Source: G965216905 sp965216905 (GTDB lineage: Bacteria > Actinomycetota > Acidimicrobiia > Spongiisociales > ZC4RG35). Taken from it: a DNA stretch of 64,000 nt. The notes below the pieces were generated by a model. That model made no database searches, was not told the origin of the DNA, and was given only the letters and a program-made list of their open reading frames with translations. The stretch lies in the NCBI GenBank assembly GCA_965216905.1, contig OZ244213.1, positions 1,922,001 to 1,986,000 of the forward strand. The letters are read 5' to 3'. Made by a program: the position numbers and the translations under genes. Below are positions 1-8,584 of this stretch, one piece after another (within the stretch, counting starts at the first letter, position 1; each line of letters begins with the position of its first letter).

Positions 1-17
1 TGCCAGGATCACAACGG

Positions 18-1055
18 ATGACCGAGCGAACACACCCTGCCGTCGTGGTGGTGGCGAACCGGGCGCAACGGACGACCACTGGAGATACCGAACGCCTGAG
101 GTCGTTGCTTCGCCGATCAGGTCGAACCGAGACGGAGCCGCAGCTGGTCGCCGGTATTCGGCGAAATGCTCGGCTCACCCTGAACTTCCACCCCGACCGC
201 CTGACGGTCGACGGCGTGACCGTGGCGGAGGGCCTCGCCCGCACCGGTCGCTATCTGCCCCAGAGTGCGACCGGCATTTCGAATGGGAGTCGCTCGGCGA
301 TTCGCGGCGGCGACCGCACGCGCTGGGAGCGCGAATTGTTCGAGGGGGTGTACGACCGCGTGTCGACCGTTCGGCCGGTCTACGGTTCCCTCGATGTGAC
401 CCGTGACCCGCATGGCGGATCTCCGAGATTCGGCTCGTCGTACGCGGTCCTCAGCCGTGCCTGCCTCGATCGAGCCACGTTCTGTGTGGGCGACAGTCAT
501 GCCGGGCCGACGGACCTGGGGACCGTTTCTGAGTTCACATCGATTCTGGCCGGCGTCTTCGAGGAGGCCGCCCGTGGAGACGGACTGTCCCGAGGCCTCG
601 GGATCGACGGTCTGTGCCGATCGATCATGAACGCGGAAGGAGCGTCGGCGCCCGCCCGGGCGCTCGACGGCTACATCGAAGCCCAGGTACACGGGGCGGT
701 CGCGCTGCACGAGGACGTCGAGGCGGTGGTGCTCGATCCCAGCTTCCGCGGCACCGATGTCGAAGTGTCGATGGGTGAGGCGGCCCGCCGGTACCGCTTC
801 GAAATGGAGTGGCATCGAGGCAGCGTGCTCGACCCGAGGCGAATCCCCGTCGACTTTCGAGGTCCGGATATGGCCCCACTGGCCCATCGGGTCGCTCGGC
901 CCGACGGCTTGGTCGATGCGGCCGCCATCGGCCGAGGAGCGGCTGGGATCCAGTACGACCCGCCCACTCCCACCGGGGATCCACCCGGCAGCCAGCGGCA
1001 GCTGTACAAATACCTCTGGCATTGCGTGCTGGCGTTCGGTGTCGACGCGGACTGA
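18..1055 (+). CDS. DUF3626 family protein
   Basis: 345 aa. The family is uncharacterised and no enzymatic role is established. The sequence shows the conserved family blocks in order: LTLNFHPDR at residues 53-61, TGISNG at 85-90, a WERELFEGVYD block just after, then PRFGSSY, ALDGYIEAQVHG and LDPSFRGTDVE, and finally the EWHRGS and DFRGPDM blocks. There is no signal peptide or membrane segment, so it is probably cytosolic. The ATG at 18 is the first start in the window and gives a sensible N-terminus, but an upstream start outside the window cannot be excluded. It converges on the membrane-protein gene at 1155. Family membership is recalled from the motif pattern. Confidence 0.8.
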   Translation: MTERTHPAVVVVANRAQRTTTGDTERLRSLLRRSGRTETEPQLVAGIRRNARLTLNFHPDRLTVDGVTVAEGLARTGRYLPQSATGISNGSRSAIRGGDRTRWERELFEGVYDRVSTVRPVYGSLDVTRDPHGGSPRFGSSYAVLSRACLDRATFCVGDSHAGPTDLGTVSEFTSILAGVFEEAARGDGLSRGLGIDGLCRSIMNAEGASAPARALDGYIEAQVHGAVALHEDVEAVVLDPSFRGTDVEVSMGEAARRYRFEMEWHRGSVLDPRRIPVDFRGPDMAPLAHRVARPDGLVDAAAIGRGAAGIQYDPPTPTGDPPGSQRQLYKYLWHCVLAFGVDAD

Positions 1056-1154
1056 ATCGGTCACCGCAACCTTTCTCGCGACCAAATCGGTGCGCTTTCC
1101 GTACCGTTCTCGCAAAGAGAAGCGGGCTGCGGCCCCTCCGTCCGGGATCCGTGT

Positions 1155-2348
1155 TCAACCGGGTTCCTTCGCGTCGTCCGGCGACCCCGTTGATCTCACT
1201 CGCTCCAGCCGCACGGCGAAGTCGGCCGCCCATACCGAGGCGAGCGTCACCGCCAACACATCGCCGCCGGTTGCGAGCGCGATCCCGGCCCCGTTCATCG
1301 CCAGCAGCGGTAGCCACGGTCGCTGCTCCATGATCGTCCGGTTGGCAACGAACGGGGTTCCTCTGAGGACCGGAACCAGATATGCCAGCGAGCCTGCCAT
1401 GACCTGACCCACTCCGGCCACCACCACCGCGCCGGTCCAGTTGCTGAAAGGGGCGTTCGCGAGTCCGCTCATCGCTCGCCAGCCGTCTACCAGGCCCCAC
1501 CCGATCAGCCAGGTGGCCCCGGCGGTGATCTGGAGGAAGGCGAGCTTGTGTCTGCCCTTGTCCCACAGCTTGGAGAGAATCCCGCCAAGGATCAGTGCCC
1601 CGGCAGCTGCGACGGCGATCGTCCCCACTCCCACCAGTCGGGGCATCCACAAACCCAGGCCAATCGAACCGGCGCCGGCCAACGCCAGCCACCAAGCGAC
1701 CACTGCCTCGCGACCGCTGACCGCACGGTGATAGGCGGTGGTGGGCAGCAAGGTGGGGATGGTGCCGATGATGGTCAGACCGACCAGCCCGACCAGGTTG
1801 AGGTGGGCGTGGACCAGCCGGACAGTGCCGTACCAGTTGCCATCGGTGCCGGTTCCCATCAGCGTCCCGAGACCGATGCCGACCACACCCGCGGCGAGGG
1901 CGGTCAGGTAGAAGCGGGCGGAGAGGTCGAAGCGGCGGAGGAGGCTCTTCCGTACCGCCGCGTAGAGAATCCAGCCGAGCAGCACGACGCCGGCTAGGGC
2001 CGAGGCTCCGCCGGCCCATACGAGCCCGGGGGTGGATGTGGTGACGCCAACCAAGACGGCACCGATGCCTGCGATGAGCAGCCATCGCTGGAGAGAGACG
2101 ATGACCGGCGACGGTGGAGTCGTGGACGACCAGGTGATGGTGAACATCTGGCTCGCTCCCGAGATGGCCAACAGCACGGTGCCGGCCAGAAAGGAATGGA
2201 AGGGCCCCCACCACGGACCTCCGACCCACAGGACATGCACGCTCCATCCGCCGGCGAGGATGGCGAAGCCCAGCGCTGCCACGAATGCCGCCCGGGCAAT
2301 GCGGTGGGACTCGACGACACGTTTGCGGCCAGGTGTTTGATGTCTCAT
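1155..2348 (-). CDS. Polytopic membrane protein, heme-copper-oxidase-subunit-I-like
   Basis: 397 aa with about 11-12 hydrophobic segments spread over the whole length. The segment RLVHAHLNLVGLVGLTIIGT, with two histidines one helix-face apart, resembles the histidine-bearing helix of heme-copper oxidase subunit I, NnrS-like and nitric-oxide-reductase-like membrane proteins. No partner subunit, cytochrome or copper-nitrite-reductase domain lies next to it, so it is not a complete oxidase and its role is unknown. ATG at 2348 was chosen because the sequence upstream of it is arginine-rich non-membrane text unlike a leader. It lies 100 bp downstream of the DinB-like gene on the same strand. Confidence 0.6.
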   Translation of the reverse strand: MRHQTPGRKRVVESHRIARAAFVAALGFAILAGGWSVHVLWVGGPWWGPFHSFLAGTVLLAISGASQMFTITWSSTTPPSPVIVSLQRWLLIAGIGAVLVGVTTSTPGLVWAGGASALAGVVLLGWILYAAVRKSLLRRFDLSARFYLTALAAGVVGIGLGTLMGTGTDGNWYGTVRLVHAHLNLVGLVGLTIIGTIPTLLPTTAYHRAVSGREAVVAWWLALAGAGSIGLGLWMPRLVGVGTIAVAAAGALILGGILSKLWDKGRHKLAFLQITAGATWLIGWGLVDGWRAMSGLANAPFSNWTGAVVVAGVGQVMAGSLAYLVPVLRGTPFVANRTIMEQRPWLPLLAMNGAGIALATGGDVLAVTLASVWAADFAVRLERVRSTGSPDDAKEPG

Positions 2349-2448
2349 CCGACGAGCGTCCCCGCCAACAGGTCGACCAGGATCGAAACCGGGATGCCCG
2401 CACACTAACGAGGCGGACCGCCGCCACGTCGCGTCGATGTGATCCTCG

Positions 2449-3021
2449 CTACTCCGGCGACGGTGGTGTGGTTCTCGGATCGCGGCCGAGGGTTGCGAGG
2501 ATCCGGTCCTGTCGAGTCGCCATGTCGTCGATCTGCACCGGGGGCCGGCAGATCCCTTCCATGTAGAGGTTCTCGCCGAAGGCTCCGATGGCGCGCTCGA
2601 TCTCGTCCATCTCCGCCTCGGTGAACGGGCAGCTGAGCCTGGCTGCCCGGGCGATGTCCCAGCGATGGACGATCAGATCGAATCCGTAGAAGGTGGTCAG
2701 CGTCGCTCCGATCGACGTGGGACCGAAATACCCGTCGAAGCGACGAGCCATCACCGACGGATCGTCGACGAGGACGTCGATGGCGCTCCGGTGCCGGTGC
2801 CATGCGGCCGGCGGATCGTGGTCCGCCGGCAGGAGGTCTCCCAGGTCGATGCCGTGACCGGCGAGGAAGTCGCGTTGGGTGTCGATGATGTGAGCCAACA
2901 CATCGCCGGCCGACCACCCGTCACATGGAGACGGACGCTTCCAGTCGGAAGGCTCCAAGGTGTCGACGAGTGCCGTGAGGGTGTCGGCGTGGTCCAGGAA
3001 ATGCTGGGGAGTGGGAGTCAT
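2449..3021 (-). CDS. DinB / mycothiol-maleylpyruvate-isomerase-like protein
   Basis: 190 aa. Proteins of this fold are four-helix bundles, some of them mycothiol-dependent, and are common in actinobacteria. Visible features are the N-terminal helix with LVDTLEPSDWKRPSPCDGW, then SAGDVLAHIIDTQRDFL. The aspartate and histidine here match the usual W-x-VxDVLAHL metal-site block of TIGR03086-type proteins. A later FYGFDLIVHRWDIARA segment supplies the third-helix histidine. ATG at 3021 starts exactly where family similarity begins; longer starts would run into the divergent AraC gene. The substrate cannot be deduced. The divergent arrangement suggests that the AraC protein may control it. Confidence 0.7.
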   Translation of the reverse strand: MTPTPQHFLDHADTLTALVDTLEPSDWKRPSPCDGWSAGDVLAHIIDTQRDFLAGHGIDLGDLLPADHDPPAAWHRHRSAIDVLVDDPSVMARRFDGYFGPTSIGATLTTFYGFDLIVHRWDIARAARLSCPFTEAEMDEIERAIGAFGENLYMEGICRPPVQIDDMATRQDRILATLGRDPRTTPPSPE

Positions 3022-3064
3022 GACGAGCGAAGGTACGGAGGCGAAAGCTCGGCGTCTTGTCAAA

Positions 3065-3910
3065 ATGCGACATGTGGACCAACCGAGTGCATCCAAGCCT
3101 TCGCTCGACTCGGTCGACCGTGCCCACCTCACCGGCCAGAGCGCACCGACACCCCCGATCACCCGGTACGAACCATCGCCCGAACTCGTCGACCTGATCC
3201 GGGGGTACTGGATTCCGGTTTGGTCGTTCCCACCGGGGGTCGTCCACACCCAGTCGGTGTTGCAGTATCCGGTGTGCCTTCCGGTCGTCACCGCCGACTA
3301 CGCCCGTCTCTACGGGGTACGCACCGGGCTCTCGACGGTCGACCTCGAAGGCCGTGGGTGGGCGGCCGGGGTGATGTTGCAGCCCGCGGCCGGGTTCCTG
3401 CTCTGGCGGCGATCGGTCCGTACCCTGACCGACCGGTACGTCGACCTCGAGACGGTGCCAACGCTGCGTGGGCCGTTGACCGCACAGATTCGGGCGACGA
3501 TGCGTGATGCCCCCCAGGACCCGGCACGTCATCGACGGGTGATCGAGATCTACGAGACTGCACTCGAGACGCTCCTTCCGGTCGATGTGGCCGGTCGGTT
3601 GATCAACGACATCGCAGATCTGGTCGAGAGCGAGCGTTCGCTGACGAGGGTCGACCAACTGGTCGAACGCCTGGGGATGAGCGAGCGAAGCCTGCAGCGC
3701 CTGACCGAGACCCGACTCGGGCTGACACCGAAGTGGATGATTCAGCGCCGACGTCTCCACGATGCGGTGGCGCATCTGAAGGCCGGTCACCTCGAGTTGG
3801 CCACGGTTGCGCACGAGCTGGGTTACACCGATCAGGCGCACTTCACCAGGGACTTCCGGCGGGTCACGGGCATGACTCCTGGTGCCTACGCGGCCGACCA
3901 GCCGGGGTGA
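3065..3910 (+). CDS. AraC-family transcriptional regulator
   Basis: 281 aa from ATG 3065; an in-frame ATG at 3020 would overlap the divergent DinB-like gene, so the shorter form is preferred. The C-terminal third carries the double helix-turn-helix of AraC proteins: RVDQLVERLGMSERSLQRL, then TVAHELGYTDQAHFTRDFRR, then TGMTPGAYA. The N-terminal region contains YWIPVWSFPPG and resembles the DUF6597 effector domain often found in this subgroup. The start lies only 43 bp from the divergent gene's start, so both promoters must overlap coding ends. It probably autoregulates and controls the neighbour; the ligand is unknown. Confidence 0.8.
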   Translation: MRHVDQPSASKPSLDSVDRAHLTGQSAPTPPITRYEPSPELVDLIRGYWIPVWSFPPGVVHTQSVLQYPVCLPVVTADYARLYGVRTGLSTVDLEGRGWAAGVMLQPAAGFLLWRRSVRTLTDRYVDLETVPTLRGPLTAQIRATMRDAPQDPARHRRVIEIYETALETLLPVDVAGRLINDIADLVESERSLTRVDQLVERLGMSERSLQRLTETRLGLTPKWMIQRRRLHDAVAHLKAGHLELATVAHELGYTDQAHFTRDFRRVTGMTPGAYAADQPG

Positions 3911-4206
3911 AGCCTCGGCGGCGCGCCTCGTCGCGCGCGTCGATCGGATGGTCGTCGCCTTCCCCCGGTTTGCTAGGGTATCGAGGTCCGATCGACCGAT
4001 CCGGGTTGGTTTTGTACGCCCCGGTGACCGCTCGTATACTGTTGGGCTGAGGTTCCGAGCCGAGGTTCTCAGCCGGACGGAAGCGGGCCTCAACCCCCTT
4101 TCACGTTGTACGCGCCCCGTGTGTGGCAACGAACCGATGAACGGTGACGACGGCGGAGAGGCCGAACCGGCCGACCGCCGCGCCGATCCTCCGCATAAGG
4201 AGCAAA
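3911..4206 (+). other. Intergenic region and str-operon leader
   Basis: 296 bp between the AraC gene and rpsL. It holds the strong promoter described at 4012-4040, a transcribed leader of roughly 160 nt, and an AAGGAG ribosome-binding site at 4198-4203 just before the rpsL ATG. I found no convincing terminator for the AraC gene and no known riboregulator in the leader. Confidence 0.6.
4012..4040 (+). promoter_or_regulatory. Sigma-70-type promoter of the str operon
   Basis: The -35 element TTGTAC (4012-4017) and the -10 element TATACT (4035-4040) are separated by exactly 17 bp, close to the housekeeping consensus in a GC-rich genome. It is correctly oriented about 165 bp upstream of rpsL, and transcription would begin near 4047. 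This is the best-looking promoter in the window. Confidence 0.75.
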
Positions 4207-4578
4207 ATGCCGACGATCCAGCAGCTCGTCCGCGATGGCAGGCAGAAGAAGAAGAAGAAGACGAAGACCGCCGGCCTCGCCGGAGCACCGCAGCGTCGCG
4301 GTGTGTGCACACGCGTCTACACGGTGACCCCCAAGAAGCCGAACTCGGCGTTGCGGAAGGTGGCTCGTGTGCGGCTGTCGTCGGGGATGGAGGTGACCGC
4401 CTACATCCCGGGTGAAGGTCACAACCTGCAAGAGCACTCGATCGTCCTCGTCCGTGGCGGCCGCGTGCGCGATCTTCCCGGCGTTCGCTACAAGGTCATC
4501 CGCGGTGCGCTGGACACCTCCGGCGTCCGGGACCGCAAGCAGGCCCGCTCGCGCTACGGAACGAAGAAGGAGAGCTGA
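4207..4578 (+). CDS. rpsL: 30S ribosomal protein S12
   Basis: 123 aa, full length for S12, which forms part of the decoding centre. Hallmarks are the MPTIQQLVRDGR start, the lysine-rich stretch after it, and PKKPNSALRKVARVRL, which contains the lysine whose alteration gives streptomycin resistance in other bacteria. GEGHNLQEHS and VRDLPGVRY follow. ATG 4207 is preceded by AAGGAG, and an in-frame upstream ATG at 4144 lacks family similarity. The stop overlaps the rpsG start as TGATG, so the two are translationally coupled. Confidence 0.98.
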   Translation: MPTIQQLVRDGRQKKKKKTKTAGLAGAPQRRGVCTRVYTVTPKKPNSALRKVARVRLSSGMEVTAYIPGEGHNLQEHSIVLVRGGRVRDLPGVRYKVIRGALDTSGVRDRKQARSRYGTKKES

Positions 4579-5045
4579 TGCGTCGCGCCCCCGCCCAGAA
4601 GCGCAAGATCGAACCGGATCCGGTGTTTCGCAGCGTCCTGGTCAGCCAGATCATCAACAAGGTGCTGCTGAAAGGAAAGAAGGACGTCGCCCGATCGATC
4701 GTCTACGAGGCGTTGGAACTCGTCGAGCGACGGGCCAACCAGGATCCCGTGACGGTGCTGAAGCGGGCGATCGACAACCTTCGTCCGCAGCTGGAGGTTC
4801 GGTCACGCCGGGTCGGCGGTTCCTCGTATCAGGTCCCCGTCGAGGTGCCGCCCCGCCGGGCGAACACCCTGGCGATCCGCTGGCTGGTGAGCTTTGCTCG
4901 GCGTCGCAAGGAGCCGACGATGGCAGCCCGGCTGGCCAACGAGATCCTCGACGCTTCGAACTACACCGGGGCGGCCATCCGCCGGAAGGAAGACGTCCAC
5001 AAGATGGCCGAGTCGAACAAGGCCTTCGCCCACTACCGCTGGTAG
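4578..5045 (+). CDS. rpsG: 30S ribosomal protein S7
   Basis: 155 aa, standard length. S7 nucleates the 3' domain of 16S rRNA and lines the E site. MRRAPAQKRKIEPDPVFRS, the RRVGGSSYQVPVEV block and the C-terminal helix with RKKEDVHKMAE-type spacing (RRKEDVHKMAESNKAFAHYRW) are diagnostic. Its start overlaps the rpsL stop by one base. A 62-bp gap separates it from fusA. Confidence 0.98.
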   Translation: MRRAPAQKRKIEPDPVFRSVLVSQIINKVLLKGKKDVARSIVYEALELVERRANQDPVTVLKRAIDNLRPQLEVRSRRVGGSSYQVPVEVPPRRANTLAIRWLVSFARRRKEPTMAARLANEILDASNYTGAAIRRKEDVHKMAESNKAFAHYRW

Positions 5046-5107
5046 GCCGTCGCCGGCGATCTGCCGCTGATCCAGGGCCGACCAGCTCTTCCATGGAGCA
5101 CTGACCA

Positions 5108-7213
5108 ATGAGTAAGAACGCGCTGTCGCATCTTCGGGAGGTGCCGCTCACGCGCACGCGCAACATCGGCATCATGGCGCACATCGATGCGGGTAAGACC
5201 ACCCTGACCGAGCGTATCCTCTACTACACCGGCAAGAACTACAAGATCGGTGAAGTTCATGAGGGTGCCGCCACCATGGACTGGATGGAACAGGAGCAGG
5301 AGCGGGGGATCACCATCACCTCGGCGGCCACCACCTGTGTCTGGCACGGTCACAACATCAACATCATCGACACTCCGGGTCACGTCGACTTCACCGTCGA
5401 GGTGGAGCGGTCGCTGCGGATCCTCGATGGTGCCGTCGCCGTGTTCGATGGGGTGGCGGGCGTCGAGCCACAGTCGGAGACGGTCTGGCGCCAAGCCGAC
5501 CGTTACCACGTGCCGCGGATCTGCTTCATCAACAAACTCGACCGGACCGGAGCCGACTTCTACGCCGACGTCGATTCGATCGTGGACCGGCTGGGCGCCA
5601 CTCCGCTCGTCATGCAGCTCCCGATCGGCGCCGAGGCGGACTTCCTCGGCGTGATCGATCTGGTGGAGATGACCGCCCACACGTGGAAGGGCGACGACGG
5701 GAAGCAGTGGAACACCGGCGACATCCCCGCCGACATGACGGACCGTGCCAACGAGTACCGGGAGAAGCTGGTCGAGCAGGTGGCGGAGACCGATGAGGAG
5801 TTGCTGGAGGCCTACCTCGAGCACGGTGACCTCACCACCGAGCAGCTTCACGCGGGCGTGCGCAAGGGCACGCTGGACCACCACTTCACCCCCGTGTTCT
5901 GCGGCTCTGCTTTCAAGAACAAGGGCGTGCAACTGCTGCTGGATGCCGTGGTGGATTACCTCCCCAGCCCTCTCGATCTGCCTCCGGTGCACGGCTTCAA
6001 GCCGGGTGATCACGACACGCAGATGGAGCGCAGCGCCGACGACACCGAGCCGTTCTCGGCGTTGGCATTCAAGATCATGAGCGACCCACACGTTGGCAAG
6101 CTCACTTACTTCCGCGTCTACTCCGGGCATGCCGCCAAGGGCGAGACGATCGTCAATTCCACCACCGGCCAGAAAGAGCGACTGGGCCGGCTGCTGCGGA
6201 TGCACGCCAACCATCGCGAAGACATCGACGATGTGTTCACGGGCGACATCGTGGCGGCGGTCGGTCTCAAGAACGTGAAGACGGGCGATACCTTGTCGGA
6301 TGCGAGCAAACAGATCCAGCTCGAGTCGATGGAATTCCCGGCGCCGGTGATCTCTGTCGCCATCGAGCCCAAGACGAAATCCGACGAGGAGAAACTCTCG
6401 GACTCGCTGACCAAGCTGTCGGAGGAAGATCCGACTTTCCTCGTCCGGACGGACGAGGAGACCGGTCAGACGGTGATCGCCGGCATGGGCGAGCTCCACC
6501 TCGAAGTATTGGTAGATCGTCTCCTGCGGGAGTTCCGGGTGGCGGCCAACGTCGGCAAGCCGCAGGTGGCGTACCGGGAGACGATCAAGCGCCCTGTCGA
6601 GAAGGTCGAACTCAAGTACGTCAAGCAGACGGGCGGGAAGGGCCAGTACGCCCACGTCGTCATCAACCTCGAGCCAACCGGACCCGGCGGCGGCTATGAG
6701 TTCGTAGACGAGATCAAGGGCGGCCGAGTTCCGCGCGAGTTCATTCCCTCGGTCGACTCGGGCATCGAGGAAGCCCTCGACAACGGCGTACTCGCCGGAT
6801 ACCCCCTCGTGGACATCCGTGCGATCTTGGTCGACGGCTCGTCGCACGACGTCGACTCGTCCGAGATGGCGTTTCGGATCGCCGGGTCGATGGCCTTGCA
6901 GGAAGCCGCCCGCAAGGCGGGGGTCAAGCTGCTCGAACCGGTGATGGAGGTCGAGGTCACCACCCCCGAAGAGCACATGGGTGATGTGATCGGCGATCTG
7001 AACTCGCGGCGTGGCCAAGTCCAGTCGATGAACGACCGCTCCGGTGCCAAGGTCATCCAAGCACTCGTCCCCCTGTCGGAGATGTTCGGGTACGTCGGTG
7101 ACCTCCGCTCGAAGACGCAGGGGCGTGCCAACTACAGCATGCAGTTCCACTCGTACCAGGACGTCCCCCAGAACCTCGCCGAGGAAATCGTCGCCATACG
7201 CGGCGGATCGTGA
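5108..7213 (+). CDS. fusA: Elongation factor G
   Basis: 701 aa, usual length. This is the GTPase that drives ribosomal translocation. G1 is AHIDAGKT at residues 24-31; RGITITSAA is the switch I region, DTPGHVDF is G3 and NKLDRTGAD is G4. Domains II to V follow without gaps, ending in the YSMQFHSYQDVPQNLAEEI tail. The start has a GGAG element about 10 bp upstream. Codons end predominantly in C or G, normal for this genome and in contrast to the next gene, tuf. Confidence 0.98.
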   Translation: MSKNALSHLREVPLTRTRNIGIMAHIDAGKTTLTERILYYTGKNYKIGEVHEGAATMDWMEQEQERGITITSAATTCVWHGHNINIIDTPGHVDFTVEVERSLRILDGAVAVFDGVAGVEPQSETVWRQADRYHVPRICFINKLDRTGADFYADVDSIVDRLGATPLVMQLPIGAEADFLGVIDLVEMTAHTWKGDDGKQWNTGDIPADMTDRANEYREKLVEQVAETDEELLEAYLEHGDLTTEQLHAGVRKGTLDHHFTPVFCGSAFKNKGVQLLLDAVVDYLPSPLDLPPVHGFKPGDHDTQMERSADDTEPFSALAFKIMSDPHVGKLTYFRVYSGHAAKGETIVNSTTGQKERLGRLLRMHANHREDIDDVFTGDIVAAVGLKNVKTGDTLSDASKQIQLESMEFPAPVISVAIEPKTKSDEEKLSDSLTKLSEEDPTFLVRTDEETGQTVIAGMGELHLEVLVDRLLREFRVAANVGKPQVAYRETIKRPVEKVELKYVKQTGGKGQYAHVVINLEPTGPGGGYEFVDEIKGGRVPREFIPSVDSGIEEALDNGVLAGYPLVDIRAILVDGSSHDVDSSEMAFRIAGSMALQEAARKAGVKLLEPVMEVEVTTPEEHMGDVIGDLNSRRGQVQSMNDRSGAKVIQALVPLSEMFGYVGDLRSKTQGRANYSMQFHSYQDVPQNLAEEIVAIRGGS

Positions 7214-7222
7214 TCCGAGCGA

Positions 7223-7239
7223 TTACAACAGGGTTGTAA
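7223..7239. repeat. Perfect inverted repeat between fusA and tuf
   Basis: TTACAAC (7223-7229) and GTTGTAA (7233-7239) flank a 3-nt centre, 10 bp after the fusA stop and about 38 bp before the tuf start. It could be a small RNA hairpin that separates tuf expression from fusA, or an operator. It is AT-richer than its surroundings. No T-run follows, so it is not a classical terminator. Confidence 0.5.
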
Positions 7240-7276
7240 CCAGCCGAAAGCAACGGAAAGAAAGAGGAGAACCACC

Positions 7277-8467
7277 ATGGCGAAGGCCAAGTTTGATCGT
7301 TCGAAGCCGCATGTGAATATTGGGACGATGGGTCATATTGATCATGGGAAGACGACGTTGACGGCGGCGATTACGAAGACGTTGGCGGAGCGTGTTGGTG
7401 GTTCGAATGCGTTTACGTCGTTTGATAATATTGATAAGGCGCCGGAGGAGCGTGAGCGGGGGATCACGATTCAGATTGCGCATGTGGAGTATGAGACGGC
7501 GAATCGTCATTATGCGCATGTGGATATGCCTGGGCATGCGGATTATATCAAGAATATGATTACGGGTGCTGCGCAGGTTGATGGGGCGATTTTGGTGGTG
7601 TCGGCGACGGATGGTCCGATGCCGCAGACTCGGGAGCATGTGTTGTTGGCGCGTCAGGTGGATGTGCCGAACATTGTGGTGTTCTTGAACAAGGTTGACA
7701 TGGTGGATGATGAGGAGCTTCTCGACTTGGTGGAGTTGGAGGTTCGGGATCTGTTGACCGAGTATGAGTTTCCTGGGGATGATGTGCCGGTGGTGCGGGG
7801 GTCGGCGTTGCAGGCGTTGGAGGGGGATGAGGCGGCGGCTGATCAGGTGATGGAGTTGATGGAGGCGGTGGATTCGTATGTTCCGGAGCCGGAGCGGGAT
7901 ACGGAGAAGCCGTTTTTCATGGCGATCGAGGATGTGTTCTCGATCACTGGTCGGGGGACGGTGGTGACCGGTCGGGTCGAGCAGGGGGTGTTGGAGGTGA
8001 ACGAGGAGGTCGAGATCGTGGGGATCTCGGACACTCGGAAGACGGTGGCGACTGGGATCGAGATGTTCCGGAAGCTGTTGGATGAGGCTCGGGCTGGTGA
8101 CAATGTGGGGGTGTTGTTGCGGGGGGTTGGGAAGGACGAGGTGGAGCGTGGTCAGGTGTTGGCCAAGCCGGGCTCGATCACTCCGCATACCAACTTCGAT
8201 GCGCAGGTGTATGTGTTGACCAAGGAGGAGGGTGGTCGGCACAATCCGTTCTTCTCGGGGTATCGGCCGCAGTTTTATTTCCGGACGACGGATGTGACCG
8301 GGTCGGTGGTGTTGCCGGAGGGGACCCAGATGGTGATGCCGGGTGACAACACCGAGATGACGGTGGATTTGATCACTCCGATCGCGATGGATGAGGGGCA
8401 GCGGTTCACGATTCGGGAGGGTGGCCGGACCGTCGGCGCCGGCCGGGTCACCAAAATCCACAAATAG
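7277..8467 (+). CDS. tuf: Elongation factor Tu
   Basis: 396 aa, usual length. This GTPase delivers aminoacyl-tRNA to the ribosome. G1 is GHIDHGKT at residues 19-26, RGITIQ is switch I, DMPGHADY is G3 and NKVDMVDD is G4; domains II and III are intact. A strong GAGGAG lies 6-7 bp before the ATG. The codon usage is odd: over the first half nearly all third positions are G or T (GAT, ATT, CAT, TTG, GTG, AAT), with only a handful of C-ending codons, while fusA and rpsG beside it favour C. The protein itself looks ordinary. Confidence 0.98.
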   Translation: MAKAKFDRSKPHVNIGTMGHIDHGKTTLTAAITKTLAERVGGSNAFTSFDNIDKAPEERERGITIQIAHVEYETANRHYAHVDMPGHADYIKNMITGAAQVDGAILVVSATDGPMPQTREHVLLARQVDVPNIVVFLNKVDMVDDEELLDLVELEVRDLLTEYEFPGDDVPVVRGSALQALEGDEAAADQVMELMEAVDSYVPEPERDTEKPFFMAIEDVFSITGRGTVVTGRVEQGVLEVNEEVEIVGISDTRKTVATGIEMFRKLLDEARAGDNVGVLLRGVGKDEVERGQVLAKPGSITPHTNFDAQVYVLTKEEGGRHNPFFSGYRPQFYFRTTDVTGSVVLPEGTQMVMPGDNTEMTVDLITPIAMDEGQRFTIREGGRTVGAGRVTKIHK

Positions 8468-8482
8468 CCGGCCCGTCGGCCG

Positions 8483-8523
8483 ACGCAACACGCAACACGC
8501 AGCACGCGATACGCGCGATACGC
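8483..8523. repeat. Degenerate 7-bp tandem repeat after tuf
   Basis: The convergent tuf/activator junction carries imperfect copies of CGCAACA drifting to CGCAGCA and CGCGATA. It lies within the 117-bp spacer between the two stops. Short low-complexity repeats like this arise by slippage. A function, such as a boundary or terminator role, cannot be shown from the sequence. Confidence 0.55.
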
Positions 8524-8584
8524 CCAACCCGTCGGAACACGACCGGCCCGGTTCCGGCGTACTGCATACAGCGTACGGCGTAGC

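Noticed and set aside
1107..1121. A TTCTC-GCAAA-GAGAA hairpin as terminator after the DUF3626 gene
   Set aside because: The stem is only 5 bp with no T-run; too weak to list.
625..2427. A 600-codon leftward frame overlapping the DUF3626 gene
   Set aside because: It is arginine- and proline-rich shadow sequence covering two better-supported genes.
5033..7150. A 705-codon open frame antisense to fusA
   Set aside because: It mirrors the GC-rich codon pattern of fusA, has no recognisable domain, and fusA is certain.
8465..8485. A CGGCC-GGCCG hairpin as the tuf terminator
   Set aside because: A 5-bp GC palindrome is expected by chance in this composition and lacks a U-tract.
7223..8527. A 434-codon open frame antisense to tuf
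   Set aside because: The absence of stops follows from the G/T-ending codon usage of tuf. The translation is a His/Arg/Leu-rich string with no domain.
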